A DNA stretch of 64,000 nucleotides from Neocallimastix lanati (nom. inval.) (GCA_016946835.1 JACVTC010000076.1:541001-605000), one strand, 5' to 3'; numbered from the stretch's first letter, positions 10,961-21,902 are shown. The notes: generated by a model not told the origin, from the sequence alone. Numbers and translations are program-made.

Positions 10961-11120
10961 TTTATTTTATTTGGAAGTAAAATAAATAATTTTAACTTGT
11001 ATTACTCATTAATTTTTGCTTTCTCACAATCTTAAATAGATGAGTAAAAAAGAAAAAAAATAAAAACTTTTTTCTATGTTCCTTCTTTAGTATAAATTTT
11101 AGCTTTAGATTCTACTAAAT
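10760..11120. repeat. Segmental duplication, copy A
   Basis: From AAAATGTTGTTCCATGTAAT through GGTGATACAGTCATTTTAAT to GTTCCTTCTTTAG and GATTCTACTAAATTTTTATT, this block matches 13740-14115 with scattered substitutions and different poly-T lengths. It is the 3' flank of the downstream ankyrin gene and shows that a >350-bp non-coding piece was copied with the array. Confidence 0.8.
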
Positions 11121-11122
11121 TT

Positions 11123-12860
11123 TTATTTAAATATTAAACTTTTTTTATTTAAATCTGCTCCATGTTCCTCTAAGTATTTTACTAAATCTTTATTCATACT
11201 TACATTTGCATAAAATAATGGTGTTAAGCCATATTCATCTTTTTTATTTATATATGCTCCATGTTCTACCAAGTATTCTACTAAATCTTTATTTCCACTT
11301 CTACATGCTCTAAATAATGATGTTGAACCAAAATAATTTTCTTTATTTATATCTAATCCATGTTCTACTAAGTACTCTACTAAGTCTTTATTTCCACTTT
11401 CACATGCTCCAAATAATAGTGTTTCACCATCGTTATATACTTTATTCATATCAGCTTCATGGTCTACTAAGAATTCTACTAAATTTTTGTTTCCACTTTT
11501 ACATGCTTTATATAATACTGTATCACCACGTTTATTAACTTTATTTATATCTGCTCCATGTTCCAACAAGTATTTAACTAAATCTATATTTTCCACTTTC
11601 ACATGCAATAAATAATGCTGTTTCACCTAGATATCTATCTTTTTTATTTACATCTGTTCCATGTTCCACCAAATATTCTACTAAATCTTTATTTCCACTT
11701 CTACATGCATCAAATAATAGTGTTTCCTTAAACGGATTTTCCTTATTTATATCTAATCCATGTTTTACTAAGTATTCTACTAAATCTTTATTTCCTCTTT
11801 CACATGCTTTATATAATACTGTGTTACCAAATTTATTAAATTCATTTATATTTGCTCCATGTTTCACCAAGTATTCAACTAAATCTTTATTTCCACTTTT
11901 ACATGCATTAAATATTGATGTTTCTCCACTTACCTTAGCTTTTTTATTTATACATGCTCCATTTTCCACCAAGTATTCTACTAAATCTTTATTTCCATTT
12001 AAACATGCATTAAATAATGGTGTTGAGTTATACCAATTTTCTTTGTTTATATTTGCTCCATGTTCCACCAAATATTCTACTAAATCTTTATTTCCACTTT
12101 CACATGCTCTAAATAATGGTGTTTCATGAGCTTCATTTTCTTTATTTATATCTAATCCATGTTCTACTAAGTATTCAACTAAATCTTTATTTCCACTTCT
12201 ACATGAAATAAATAATACTGTTTCACCATCATTATTTTTTTTATTTATATTTGCTCCATGTTCCACCAAGTATTCTACTAAATTTTTGTCTCCATTTCTA
12301 CATGCAATAAATAATACAGTTTCACCCTTCCGATTTTCTTGATTTACATCTGTTCCATGTTCTACCAAATATTCTATTAAATCTTTATTTCCACTTTTAA
12401 ATGCATAAAATAATGGCGTTTCACCATTTCGTTTCTTTTTATTTATATCTTCTCCATGTTCTACTAAATAATTTATTAAATTTTTATTCATATTTTCAAT
12501 TTTATAAAACTTCAGGTTATAAGGCTTATAATAAATACTATATTTTTTTTCATAATCTATTATTATTTTATATTTATCTTTAGAGATTTCTTGATTTAAA
12601 TTCTTAATCGAAATAAAAGTTTTATTTTTATATAGTAAAAGTAACCATTTAATAAATTCATTATCATAAAACTTCAAATTATTAAAAATAATTTTTAATA
12701 ACTCAATTTCATACTCTTTATTAAATAATTTTATCAAAGAAGAAGATATATATAAATCATGGGGATTATCATTTATTAGACTTTCTAATTTTTCTGGAGT
12801 GAGTTTTTTTTCATTATATATTTCCAATAATATATCATTTTTATTTATACTGTTAGGCAT
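11123..12860 (-). pseudogene. Ankyrin-repeat gene with +1 frameshift
   Basis: I place the start at 12860 (MPNSINKNDILLEIYNEKKL), the position homologous to the other array genes; the open frame extends 33 codons further upstream to 12959 but that part is Lys/Asn low complexity. After the N-terminal domain come ~9 repeats. Near 11585-11595 the GNKDL codons (expected GGAAATAAAGAT) read GGAAAATATAGAT, one base too many, and the frame ends as CESGKYRFS. Reading one frame over, four more repeats run to 11123 with clean sequence. As read it would yield a ~428-residue protein. Young pseudogene or base-call error. Confidence 0.85.
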
Positions 12861-13249
12861 ATTTATTTTATTTTTCTTTTTTATTTTTTTTTTGCTGTTG
12901 TTGTTTTTATTAATATCTTTTCTATAATTAATTTTTATTTTCTTAATAAATAAAAACATGTATAATTAATAATTACTATAGATATCCTTCAAATATTTTA
13001 ATCAAATATATATATACAAATAAAAAAAAAAAAAAAAAGGATTTTCTTTATAGATTTAAAAAATTTAAATAAATTTAAAATTTAATTGGATATTCTAAAT
13101 TTATTAAAAGAAAATTTTAAATGTTGGAATTAAAAAAAAAAATAAAATCAAAATATAATAAATAATAATAATAATAAATAATAAATAATAAATAATAATA
13201 ATAATAAATAATAAATAATATATAATAAATAATAAATAATAATAAATAA
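12861..13249. other. 5' flank of the preceding ankyrin pseudogene
   Basis: Lys-rich low complexity, then CAAATATTTTAATCAAATATATATA and GATTTTCTTTATAGA (a decayed form of the upstream module, ~13035), then (AATA)n. No gene. Confidence 0.5.
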
Positions 13250-13735
13250 TTAATAATAAAAAGAGTATTTTTTAATAAATAATAAATAATAAATAATAAA
13301 AAGAGTATTTTTTAATAAATAATAAATAATAAATAATAAAAAGAGTATTTTTTAATAAATAATAAATAATAAATAATAAATAATAAATAATAATAAATAA
13401 TAAATAATAAATAATAAAAAAGAGTATTTATTAATAAATAATAAATAATAAAAAAGAGTATTTATTAATAAATAATAAATAATAAATAATAAATAATAAA
13501 AAAGAGTATTTATTAATAAATAATAAATAATAAATAATAAATAATAATAATAAATAATAAATAATAAATAATAAATAATAAATAATAAATAATAAATAAT
13601 AAATAATAAATAATAAATAATAAATTATAAATAATAAATAATAAATAATAAATAATAAATAATAATAATAAATAATAATAATAAATAATAAATAATAAAT
13701 AATAAATAATAAATAATAAAAAGAGTATTTTTTAA
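13250..13735. repeat. Minisatellite: AAAAAGAGTATT + (AATAAAT)n
   Basis: AAAAAGAGTATTTTTTAATAA or AAAAAGAGTATTTATTAATAA occurs about seven times (13258 to 13719) separated by variable numbers of AATAAATAAT. The reverse complement of the same unit makes the large array at 61625-62430. Confidence 0.9.
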
Positions 13736-13739
13736 TAAA

Positions 13740-14115
13740 TCATAAAATGTTGTTCCATGTAATGGGGTGGTGTGGTATGGTTAAAAGGTGATACAGTCAT
13801 TTTAATTTTTATCCATTGGATATTTGAATATTTTAGCAATGTCTTTTTTTTTTTTTTTTTTTTTTAATTTTTAATTTTATTTGAAAATAAAATAAATAAT
13901 TTTAAATTGAATTATTCATTAATTTTTGCTTTTTCACAATCTAAAATAGATGAGTAGAAAAAAAAAAAAAAAAAAAACTTTTTTTTATGTTCCTTCTTTA
14001 GCTAAACTTTTAGCTTTAGATTCTACTAAATTTTTATTTCGTTAACTTTTTTTATGTTCCTTCTTTAGCTAAACTTTTAGCTTTAGATTCTACTAAATTT
14101 TTATTTCGTTAACTT
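13740..14115. repeat. Segmental duplication, copy B
   Basis: Homologous to 10760-11120. Here the end of the block (TATGTTCCTTCTTTAGCTAAA...TTTATTTCGTTAACTTTTTT) is itself repeated in tandem, ~67-bp unit at 13984-14118. Confidence 0.8.
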
Positions 14116-14159
14116 TTTTTATCTAAATCTACAGCTTTTATCATAATTTATAATTCAAT

Positions 14160-14393
14160 TAATTTTCTTTTTTTTTAATATAATATTGTTACCGTCAAAA
14201 GATTCTTTTGCTATGAATCTTTTTAAGTGCCATATGAGACTCTTAATCTGTTAAAAGTTAGGATTTTATGGTTTATAATTATGTCAATTTATTAAAATAT
14301 TTTATGATAAAGAGTTAATAGCACCTAAATTAAATGCTTTTATAATAATACATTGTGGCTAATACATTAATTATATTACAATGTGTTTCAACA
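14160..14393 (-). mobile_element. Ty1/copia 5' end relic: LTR, tRNA-Lys PBS, gag start
   Basis: On the plus strand TGAGACTCTTAATC|TGTTAAAAG (boundary 14248/14249) matches TGAAACTCTTAATC|TGTTAATAAG at the 5' LTR/PBS junction of the element at 17269-20064. The LTR remnant runs 14249-14393, ending AACA. Left of the boundary ~80 bases of leader remain (minus-strand reading includes KESFDGNNI-like codons), then homology ends. Boundaries rest on the shared junction; the LTR is shorter than the ~240 bp of the better copy. Confidence 0.5.
14235..14248 (-). other. Primer-binding site resembling tRNA-Lys(CUU) anticodon half
   Basis: The plus strand reads TGAGACTCTTAATC directly against the LTR. GACTCTTAATC is the anticodon stem-loop sequence (anticodon CTT) of typical tRNA-Lys. 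A primer ending inside the anticodon stem is the half-tRNA priming arrangement known from Drosophila copia and yeast Ty5 (which use initiator Met). Confidence 0.5.
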
Positions 14394-14394
14394 C

Positions 14395-14510
14395 ATTGGA
14401 AGCTTATTTTTCGAATGTGTTGCATTTAGCAAATTTCTATAATACAAATTTTCAATACGCCATTTATTTTTAATGGCTAGTAAATTTTATTGTTAACGCC
14501 ATAAAATATT
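14395..14510. repeat. Degraded GCGAAATGC-family element
   Basis: GTGTTGCATTTAGCAAATTT (14420-14439) and CAATACGCCATTTA (14453-14466) match, in order, the right-hand part of the reverse-oriented element at 59948. Terminal repeats are not recoverable. Confidence 0.4.
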
Positions 14511-14584
14511 TTAATAAAATTATATGTAAAAAAAATAAATGTACAAATATATAAATAAAAAATGTAGTAATATAAATATATAAA

Positions 14585-14712
14585 TAAAATAAAATAAAAT
14601 AAAATAAATAGTTGAAATATGAATATAAAGTACAGATTGAATAAAATAAAATAAAATAAATAGTTGAAATATGAATATAAAGTACAGATTGAATAAAATA
14701 AAATAAAATAGC
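14585..14712. repeat. Satellite unit with AAAGTACAGATTGAATAAAAT, 2 copies
   Basis: TAGTTGAAATATGAATATAA + AGTACAGATTGAATAAAAT + (AAAAT)n, ~56-bp unit in two tandem copies. The same unit forms a longer array at 35176-35462 and a single copy near 52598. The minus-strand frame across it (Phe/Ile/Leu/Tyr only) is not a gene. Confidence 0.8.
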
Positions 14713-14858
14713 ATATTATTTATATATATATATATATATATATTAGATCAATTTAATGGAAGCATGATTTAATCATCAATTAAAAAAAAAAAAAAAATTT
14801 AAACTGATAAATTATTATCTTTATTTATATGTAATTAATTAAGTAGTTTTTTTTTATG

Positions 14859-16874
14859 TTAATTGTTTTTATTTACATCTGTAATATTTGTAATATATTT
14901 TCGTAAATCTTGCTTTATATCATTTCTAAAATAGTATCCTGTTCTATCAAAGTTATATTCTTTATTTTTATCTGCTCCATGTTCCACCAAGTATTTTATT
15001 AAATTTTCATTTTCTGTAAAGCATGCTCTAAATAATGGGGTTTCACCATTCCAGTTTTCTTTATTTATATCAACTCCATGTTCCACCAAGTATTCTACTA
15101 TATCTTCATTTGGATTAGTGCATGAAATAAATAATACAGTTTCACCTTCATTATTTTCTTTATTTATATCTGCTCCATGTTCCACCAAGTATTCTACTAT
15201 ATCATTATTTCTATTTCTACATTCAATAAATAAAACTGTTTCACCATCTTTATTTTCTTTATTTATATCTGCTCCATGTTTCACCAAGAATTCTACTAAA
15301 TCTTTATTTCCACTTTTACTTGAAATAAATAATACTGTTTCACCATTCCGATTTTCTTTATTTATATCTGTTCCATGTTCCACCAAGTATTCTACTATAT
15401 CATTATTTCTATTTCTACATTCAATAAATAAAACTGTTTCACCATCTTTATTTTCTTTATTTATATCTGCTCCATGTTTCACCAAGAATTCTACTAAATC
15501 TTTATTTCCACTTTTACTTGAAATAAATAATACTGTTTCACCATTCCGATTTTCTTTATTTATATCTGCTCCATGTTCCACCAAGTATTCTACTATATCA
15601 TTATTTCTATTTCTACATTCAATAAATAAAACTGTTTCACCATCTTTATTTTCTTTATTTATATCTGCTCCATGTTCCAACAAGTATTTTACTAAATCTT
15701 TATTTCCCTTATAGCATGCATAAAATAACGATGTGTCACCATCACAATTTTTTTTGTTTACATCTGCTCCATGTTCCACCAAGTATTCTACTAAATCATT
15801 ATATCCATAATTACATGCTCTAAATAATGGTGTTTGACCATTCCGATTTTCTTTATTTATATTTGCTCCATGTTCCACCAAGTATTCTACTAAATCTTTA
15901 TTTCCACTTATACATGCATTAAATAATGGTGTTTCTCTAAGCGTACTTTTTTTATTTATATCTGCTCCATGTTCTACTATTAAGTATTCTACTAAATCTT
16001 TATTTCCACTTATACATGCATTAAATAATGGTGTTTCACCATTCCGATTTTCTTTATTTATATCTGCTCCATGTTCTACTATTAAGTATTCTACTAAATC
16101 TTTATTTCCACTTATACATGCATTAAATAATGGTGTTTCACCATTCCAATTTTCCTTATTTATATTTGCTCCATGTTCCATCAAGTATCCAACTAAATCT
16201 TTATTTCCACTTAAACATGCATTAAATAATGGTGTTTCACCATTCCAATTTTCCTTATTTATATTTGCTCCATGTTCCATCAAGTATCCAACTAAATCTT
16301 TATTTCCACTTAAACATGCATTAAATAATGGTGTTAAATCATACCAATTTTTTTTGTTTATATCCGCTCCATGTTCTACTAAGTATTCTACTAAATCTTT
16401 ATTTCCATTTTTACATATATTAAAAAAAAGCGTTGAACCAAGTTCATCTTCTTTATTTATATCCACTCCATGTTCTACTAAATAATTTATTAAATTTTTA
16501 TTCATATTTTTACTTCTATATGTCTCTCTGATATCAAGACTACTTAAAAAATCATACTTTTCTTCAAAACCAATTATTATTTTATATTTATCTTTAGAGA
16601 TTTCTTGATTTAAATTCTTAGTGGAAGTAAAAGCTTTATTTTTATATAGAAAAAGTAACCATTTAATAAAATCATTATCATAAAGCTTTAAATTATCAAA
16701 AATAATTTTTAATAACTCCATTTCATTCTCTTTTATTAATAATTTTACTAATGAAGATGATATATATAAATCATGGTGATTATCATTTATTAGATTTTCT
16801 AATATTTCATGTATAAGTTTGTTTTCATTATATGCTTCTAATAATATATCTTTCTTATAAATACAGTTATTCAT
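14859..16874 (-). CDS. Ankyrin-repeat protein (671 aa), complete with C-terminal tail
   Basis: Intact single exon, ATG at 16874 (MNNCIYKKDILLEAYNENKL). The N-terminal domain spans 1-~130 (DLYISSSLVKLLI, FIKWLLFLYKNK, SKDKYKIIIGF), then ~15 ankyrin repeats. It alone in the array keeps the full C-terminal end (RNDIKQDLRKYITNITDVNK), traces of which lie out of frame behind other members, so it best represents the ancestral gene. Two adjacent repeats share a one-codon insertion (YLIVEHG), and a two-repeat unit (ETVLFIECRNRNND... / ETVLFISSKSGNKD...) recurs at an exact 198-bp period (15211, 15409, 15607), both marks of recent internal duplication. Binding role inferred; partner unknown. A copia element lies ~400 bp upstream of the ATG. 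Confidence 0.9.
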   Translation of the reverse strand: MNNCIYKKDILLEAYNENKLIHEILENLINDNHHDLYISSSLVKLLIKENEMELLKIIFDNLKLYDNDFIKWLLFLYKNKAFTSTKNLNQEISKDKYKIIIGFEEKYDFLSSLDIRETYRSKNMNKNLINYLVEHGVDINKEDELGSTLFFNICKNGNKDLVEYLVEHGADINKKNWYDLTPLFNACLSGNKDLVGYLMEHGANINKENWNGETPLFNACLSGNKDLVGYLMEHGANINKENWNGETPLFNACISGNKDLVEYLIVEHGADINKENRNGETPLFNACISGNKDLVEYLIVEHGADINKKSTLRETPLFNACISGNKDLVEYLVEHGANINKENRNGQTPLFRACNYGYNDLVEYLVEHGADVNKKNCDGDTSLFYACYKGNKDLVKYLLEHGADINKENKDGETVLFIECRNRNNDIVEYLVEHGADINKENRNGETVLFISSKSGNKDLVEFLVKHGADINKENKDGETVLFIECRNRNNDIVEYLVEHGTDINKENRNGETVLFISSKSGNKDLVEFLVKHGADINKENKDGETVLFIECRNRNNDIVEYLVEHGADINKENNEGETVLFISCTNPNEDIVEYLVEHGVDINKENWNGETPLFRACFTENENLIKYLVEHGADKNKEYNFDRTGYYFRNDIKQDLRKYITNITDVNKNN

Positions 16875-17042
16875 TTATATTTTATTTTTACTATGCTTTT
16901 TATTTTTTTTTTTTTTATTTTATTTTATTATTATCTTTTAGTAAATTAAATTTTATTTTTATAAAAAGTAAAGAATATGTATATATAATAATTTAATAAT
17001 TGTTATAAATATTTTATATATATATATATATATATTTAAAAT

Positions 17043-17076
<34 letters not shown>

Positions 17077-17080
<4 letters not shown>

Positions 17081-17105
17081 TATCTTAGAAGATAATTAAA
17101 ATAAG
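17077..17105 (-). promoter_or_regulatory. Degenerate copy of the upstream TATA-like module
   Basis: Plus strand GGATTATCTTAGAAGATAATTAAAAT, ~205 bases upstream of the ATG at 16874. It aligns with the module at 2951, but the TATATA core is changed to TTAGAA, so its activity is doubtful. Confidence 0.3.
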
Positions 17106-17197
17106 AAAATGGAATTAAAAAAGTTTAATATTTAAAAAATTAAATAAATTTAAAATTTAATTGGATATTAAATTTATTAAAAAATTTAAATTTATGG

Positions 17198-17240
<43 letters not shown>

Positions 17241-17268
17241 TATAATATATGTATTTATATTTTATAGA

Positions 17269-17498
17269 TGTTAAGGATATGATGTTGTATACTATGAAAT
17301 ATAATTTTATTTAATTTAAATTTTTTACTTATTAATTATGTACTTTAATAATAAAATATTTAAAAACTCCACATATTAATTTTATAGAAATAATTTTTGT
17401 TTTTATATTTTACATACAAATTATTACATAATTAAATTTTTATAAATAGATATAATACTTTTACGTATAAAGTTTAAATATTGTGTTGAACTTTAACA
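17269..17498 (-). repeat. 3' LTR of the copia element
   Basis: On the minus strand it starts TGTTAAAGTTCAACAC immediately after the polypurine tract (plus strand CATTCCCCCAAT, 17497-17508) and ends CCTTAACA. Aligns with 19825-20064 through TTTTATATTTTACATACA and ATTATTACATAATTAAA. Confidence 0.8.
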
Positions 17499-19810
17499 TT
17501 CCCCCAATATTAAGTAATATACAATATTTTATTATTATATACAATTTTTTTTTAATATTAACAATTAAGAATTATTATTCGTTGAAAATTAAATTTGTGT
17601 AAATTTGTTATTTGTACTTCTGAAATACTTTTAATTTAATGGATCAACTAACATATTTTCAGTATTAATGCATTCTAATTCAATTTTTATTTTTCATAAT
17701 CTTTTCCTGAATAATTTTATATCTTATATTTATATGCTTACACCTACCTTTAGAATTTGTATCTTGAACTATTGCAATACATGCTTTGTTATCTACTATA
17801 ATATTGAATTTTTATTTCTTGATTAAAAAATTTCTTTAAATAAATTTTTGAACCACAAAGCTTGCTTAGTACATTTAGTCAGACTAACAAATTCAGTTTC
17901 AGCAGTAGACAATATTAATATTTTTCTGTAACTGAGATTTCCATGAGATTGGGCTGTTACCAAGTAAGAGCATGTATCTACTTGAAGATCTTATTGTTTT
18001 TTTTTTTTTTTTTTTTTTTTCATCATATGTAAAATCTGAATCTGAATATCCAATGAATTTGCTATTTTTTATTATAATATATCGATTTATCTTTTTGTAC
18101 TTTTCAAATATTATAAAATATTCATTAAACTTTTTATAATCTGCTTCAATTGGTTTTTCACAAGTTCTTGATGCTTCATTTACAGTAAAACATTATATCA
18201 GGTTTTGAATTTTCTGCAATGCATAAAATGCTTCTATTAAAGATTTATATTCTTTTTGTATTTATCAGGTTTAAGTTTTTTTTTTTTTCATACTCTTCAA
18301 TTTTCTTGAATAGCGTTCAAAGTTGTTTTATTTTATTCATATTATATTTTTTAATTATTTTATTAATATAATTTATTTGATTTTTTTTTTATAACGGTCA
18401 CTTGTTTTATAAATATTTATTGGTATGATTTTAGTTACATCAGAATCTTTAGTGATTATTTATTTTTCTTTTAATTTATTTAAAGGATAATTAATTTCAT
18501 TTTTAATTCCTGTTGTTATAATATTATTTACATACAATGTACGTAAACATGTTAATCTATTATTTTTGTTATATTTCTCATAGAGACATATATCAGTTTT
18601 TTGTATTTTCTAAAACTAAAACTTACCAAATATTGTGATATTTCATTATATCAAATTCTTCCAGTTTGTTTTAACCCATATAGAGCTTTCTTAAGTAATC
18701 AAAATTTATTCTTATTATAATTTATATCTTCATAAGGAATTTTTGCATAAATATATCCTTCTCATTTGTATTCAGACAAGCAGTCTTTTTATCTAATTAT
18801 TTTAATTCCCAATCAATACCTTGATGCAATGGCAACTGTAAGTCATAGGATGTTTGCTTGAACTGTTGGAGAATAAGTTTCTAGAAAATCTTCTCCTGCA
18901 ATTTATTGACATCCAAGAGCTACTCTACTAGTCTTGCCTTTTTTTTTCTTATTATACTTTTTAGGCAAAGACCCTTATTATGCCAATTATATTTGGGTCA
19001 TTTGGTATGTTAGCCACCGCTTCTATTAAATTATTGTCATACATATATATGAATTCATCATTTAACGTAATTTTCCATTCTTCACCTTCTAATGATTTTA
19101 TTACTTGCTGATAAGTGGTTGGGATGTTTGTTTTAATATTTAAAATTTTAAATTTTTTATCGTGATTAGATTTTAATTTTTCATTTCGGAAAGTTAAATT
19201 TTCCTTATCTGAATCAAATGAATTTTTACAAGAAATCTATTCTTGTTTTGATATTTAATTTTTTTTTTATTTAAAATTTCATTATCAGATTCACTAGAAT
19301 GTTTATTTTCTTTCTCAAATGATTGATTTATAATTTTTCTTGTTCCATTATTATTATCAATGATTTTATCATTATCAATGATTTTATTATCATTATTAAT
19401 TTTATCATTATCATAATTATTATTATTAATATTATTATAAATATTACTATTATCATTGTTATTATGATTATGATTATTATTATGATGATTATAATAATTA
19501 AAAGAAGTCTTCTTTATTTAAAATCTTTTATTTCAAAAAAAAAAAGATTTTGTTTATATTTTAATAATATTTATTAATGATGATCTATTTATCTTTAGTT
19601 ATATCATTTTCATAAGAAGAGATCGATTCAATGTCCTTATTATTAGTTAGAGTCGATAAACTCGAACTCTCTTCAATATGATTATTATTACTATTGTTTC
19701 TTTTTCTCATTTTTTTAAACAGTAAAAAAAAATAATTAATTATATTTTAAAATAATTAGAATTAATAGAACGTTTTAATATTAAAATTAATAATTGGTCT
19801 TATTGTTAAT

Positions 19811-19824
19811 TGAAACTCTTAATC
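19811..19824 (-). other. Primer-binding site, half tRNA-Lys(CUU) type
   Basis: Plus strand TGAAACTCTTAATC directly abuts the LTR end. It differs by one base from the site at 14235 and carries ACTCTTAATC, the anticodon loop of tRNA-Lys with anticodon CTT. Confidence 0.5.
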
Positions 19825-20064
19825 TGTTAATAAGTCAATATAAAATATTATATGTATATTATGAACTATAATATTATTTAATTAAAATTCTATTTATTAT
19901 TTATTTATACATTTTAATAAAATACTTAAAAAGACTCAATATATAAATTTTATAAAATAATTTTCCTTTTTATATTTTACATACATATTATTACATAATT
20001 AAAATATTTAAATATTTATAATATTTTAATGTACGAAGTTTAAATTTTGTATTGAACTCTAACA
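19825..20064 (-). repeat. 5' LTR of the copia element
   Basis: On the minus strand starts TGTTAGAGTTCAATAC and ends TTATTAACA. The two LTRs have diverged visibly by substitutions and small indels, so the insertion is old. Confidence 0.8.
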
Positions 20065-21363
20065 ATATATTATATAACTGTTAGAGAAAAAATTGATATA
20101 TATTTATTCATATTATTGATTTACATCAACCAATAATTAATTTCTAAGTAAATTAAATAATATTAACAAAGATACCAAAATGCTTAATAAAATTTAAACT
20201 AAAAAATATCCTCTCTTAGATGAATATATCTTTATATAAAAATATTCTTAATAAACATTTATAATATTACTTAAAACATAAAATATTTTATGTTATTGAT
20301 TTCCTATTTTAATGTTTTTCTCCCGATAATATACGTTTTATTTTCTCTCAATAATTTATAATTTATAATATTATTTTTTATATTCATATTTTTATTTTTT
20401 GATTATTTCATTATAAAATTAAAATATTAAAAATATTAAGTGTTAAAATTAAAATATATATAAAAATAATATCAGTTAACAAATTGAAAAAAAAGGTTCT
20501 CTACTTTTAAAATATCTAATCATCTCTTTCTCTCTCTTACTCTCTCTCTCTAAATATAATTATTAAAGCTATTATAATAACATATATATTAATATGCTGA
20601 TATATATTAGTATCATAATAGTTATATATATTTTAATTTTTATTTATTTATTTTTTTTTTTTATTTGACTTATTATTTAATTATATATAATATATATATA
20701 CATATTTTTTTATAATAATTTTAAAATATATTTAATAATAAATATCTATATATATAATAAAATGTTTAAATTTTAAATAATATTTCATTTTTGTTACTAT
20801 TATTATAACTAGAAATATTAAAAAATAATAACTAAATCTATTCAATTAGAAATATATAATCTTTTGTTAATTTTTTTTCTTTTTCTTTCTTTTTTTTTGC
20901 ATTCCTTATTTTTTTTAAATTTTTTTTTTTTTAATTTAATCTAAAAAATATTTCAATGAATTCAGCTTTACCAGTAATGAAATACTTTTAATTTTTTAAA
21001 AATTAAATAATCAATAAAAAATTATTTATTGAAATCAAAAATTTATTATTAATATAAAAAGAAAATATTTATATATATATAAATATAAAATATAAAATAA
21101 TAATAAAAATAATAATAAAAATAAAGTTTAATTAAAAAAAATAAAAAAGTTAATTATATATATATATAGAAATTAAATCAAAAAAAAAATTAAATAAAAT
21201 TAAATAAATAAAATAAGATACAAAAAAAAAAAAAAATAAAAATAAAAATAAAACATTTTAAAAATCATAATATTTTTATAATCTCATGTAGATATTTAAA
21301 AATAAAAATTAAAAAAGTTAAAGATAATATTATTTAAAATAATAATAAATATATATTATATTG
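20065..21363. other. Displaced 5' flank and spacer, no gene
   Basis: 20065-20340 is AT-rich; TGTTAGAGAAAAAATTG at ~20080 could be an LTR start but no partner end is convincing. 20480-20625 is the array 5'-flank module (TCTCTCTCTCTCTAAATATA, ATTAAAGCT, TATTAGTATCATAATAG); allowing for the 2.8-kb copia insertion it belongs to the ankyrin gene at 14859-16874. 20880-21000 is the 3'-flank module of the next gene (AATGAATTCAGCTTTACC). The rest is A/T runs. Confidence 0.55.
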
Positions 21364-21902
21364 TTAAATGCTTTTATTTATATCTGCAATATTTATAATA
21401 TATTTTAGTAAATATTGTTCTATATCATTTATATCGTTATTTCAATGATATAATACTTTTTCATCATTTTTTATACTTTATTTTTATCTGCTCCATGTTG
21501 CACCAAGAATTCTACAAAATCTTTATTTATATCTGCTCCATGTTTCACCAAGAATTCTACAAAATCTTTATTTATATCTGCTCCATGTTTCACCAAGTAT
21601 TCTACTAAATCTTTATTTCCCCTAATGGATACAGTAAAGATTTCTTGATTTAATTTCTCAGAAGAAATAAAATTATTTTTTTTTTATAGAAAAAGTAACC
21701 ATTTAAAATCATTATCATAAAGCTTTAAATTATCTAAAATAATTTTTAGTAACTCCTTTTCATTCTCTTTTAATAATAATTTTATTAATGATGAAGATAT
21801 ATATAAATAATGAAGATTATCTTTTATTAGACTTTTTAATCTTTCAGTTGTTAAGTTTTTTATTATTATATGTTTCTATTAATTATTTATATTGTTATTT
21901 AT
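21364..21902 (-). pseudogene. Ankyrin-repeat gene remnant with intact-looking tail
   Basis: The region of the ATG is rearranged and the initiator changed (CAT to TAT on the plus strand). Pieces of the N-terminal domain (LYISSSLIKLLLK, WLLFL, EKLNQEI) are broken by frameshifts. Only a partial repeat is left, with a ~54-bp piece (TTTATATCTGCTCCATGTTTCACC) present three times in tandem (21475-21610), followed by the C-terminal tail (DIEQYLLKYIINIADINKS). Most of the repeat region has been deleted. Confidence 0.75.

Larger units (their letters stand above)
17269..20064 (-). mobile_element. Ty1/copia retrotransposon, two LTRs, internally deleted
   Basis: Minus-strand element bounded by similar LTRs (17269-17498 and 19825-20064), with polypurine tract ATTGGGGGAA before the 3' LTR and a PBS after the 5' LTR. 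Internal pol fragments appear in correct order on the minus strand. An Asn/Ser-rich start (MRKRNNSNNN) and linker lie at 19300-19710. The RT entry region is at ~19000-19140 (TTYQQVIKSLEGEEW), then RT (GEDFLETYSPTVQAN ~18870; LLKKALYGLKQTG ~18670). RNase H follows (GYSDSDF ~18040; STAETEFVSLTKCTKQALWF ~17890; VDNKACIAIVQDTNSKGR ~17770; ELECINTENMLVDP ~17660). Frames are broken by many stops and shifts. There is no room for gag, protease or integrase between 19710 and the LTR, so this is a deletion derivative, now dead. Flanks ATAGA/ATATA suggest a decayed 5-bp target duplication. Confidence 0.9.

Noticed and set aside
15118-15714. Long plus-strand frames (up to 267 codons) opposite the ankyrin genes (e.g. 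1291-1800, 15118-15714, 23389-24445, 44646-45311)
   Set aside because: They are periodic antisense readings of the 99-bp ankyrin repeats (S-A-P-C-S-T-K-Y or L-H-V-P-P-S-I motifs every 33 residues) and exist only because the sense repeat lacks stops on the other strand.
20080-20258. Solo LTR beginning TGTTAGAGAAAA
   Set aside because: No partner, no convincing target duplication and the CA end is one of many possible in AT-rich text.
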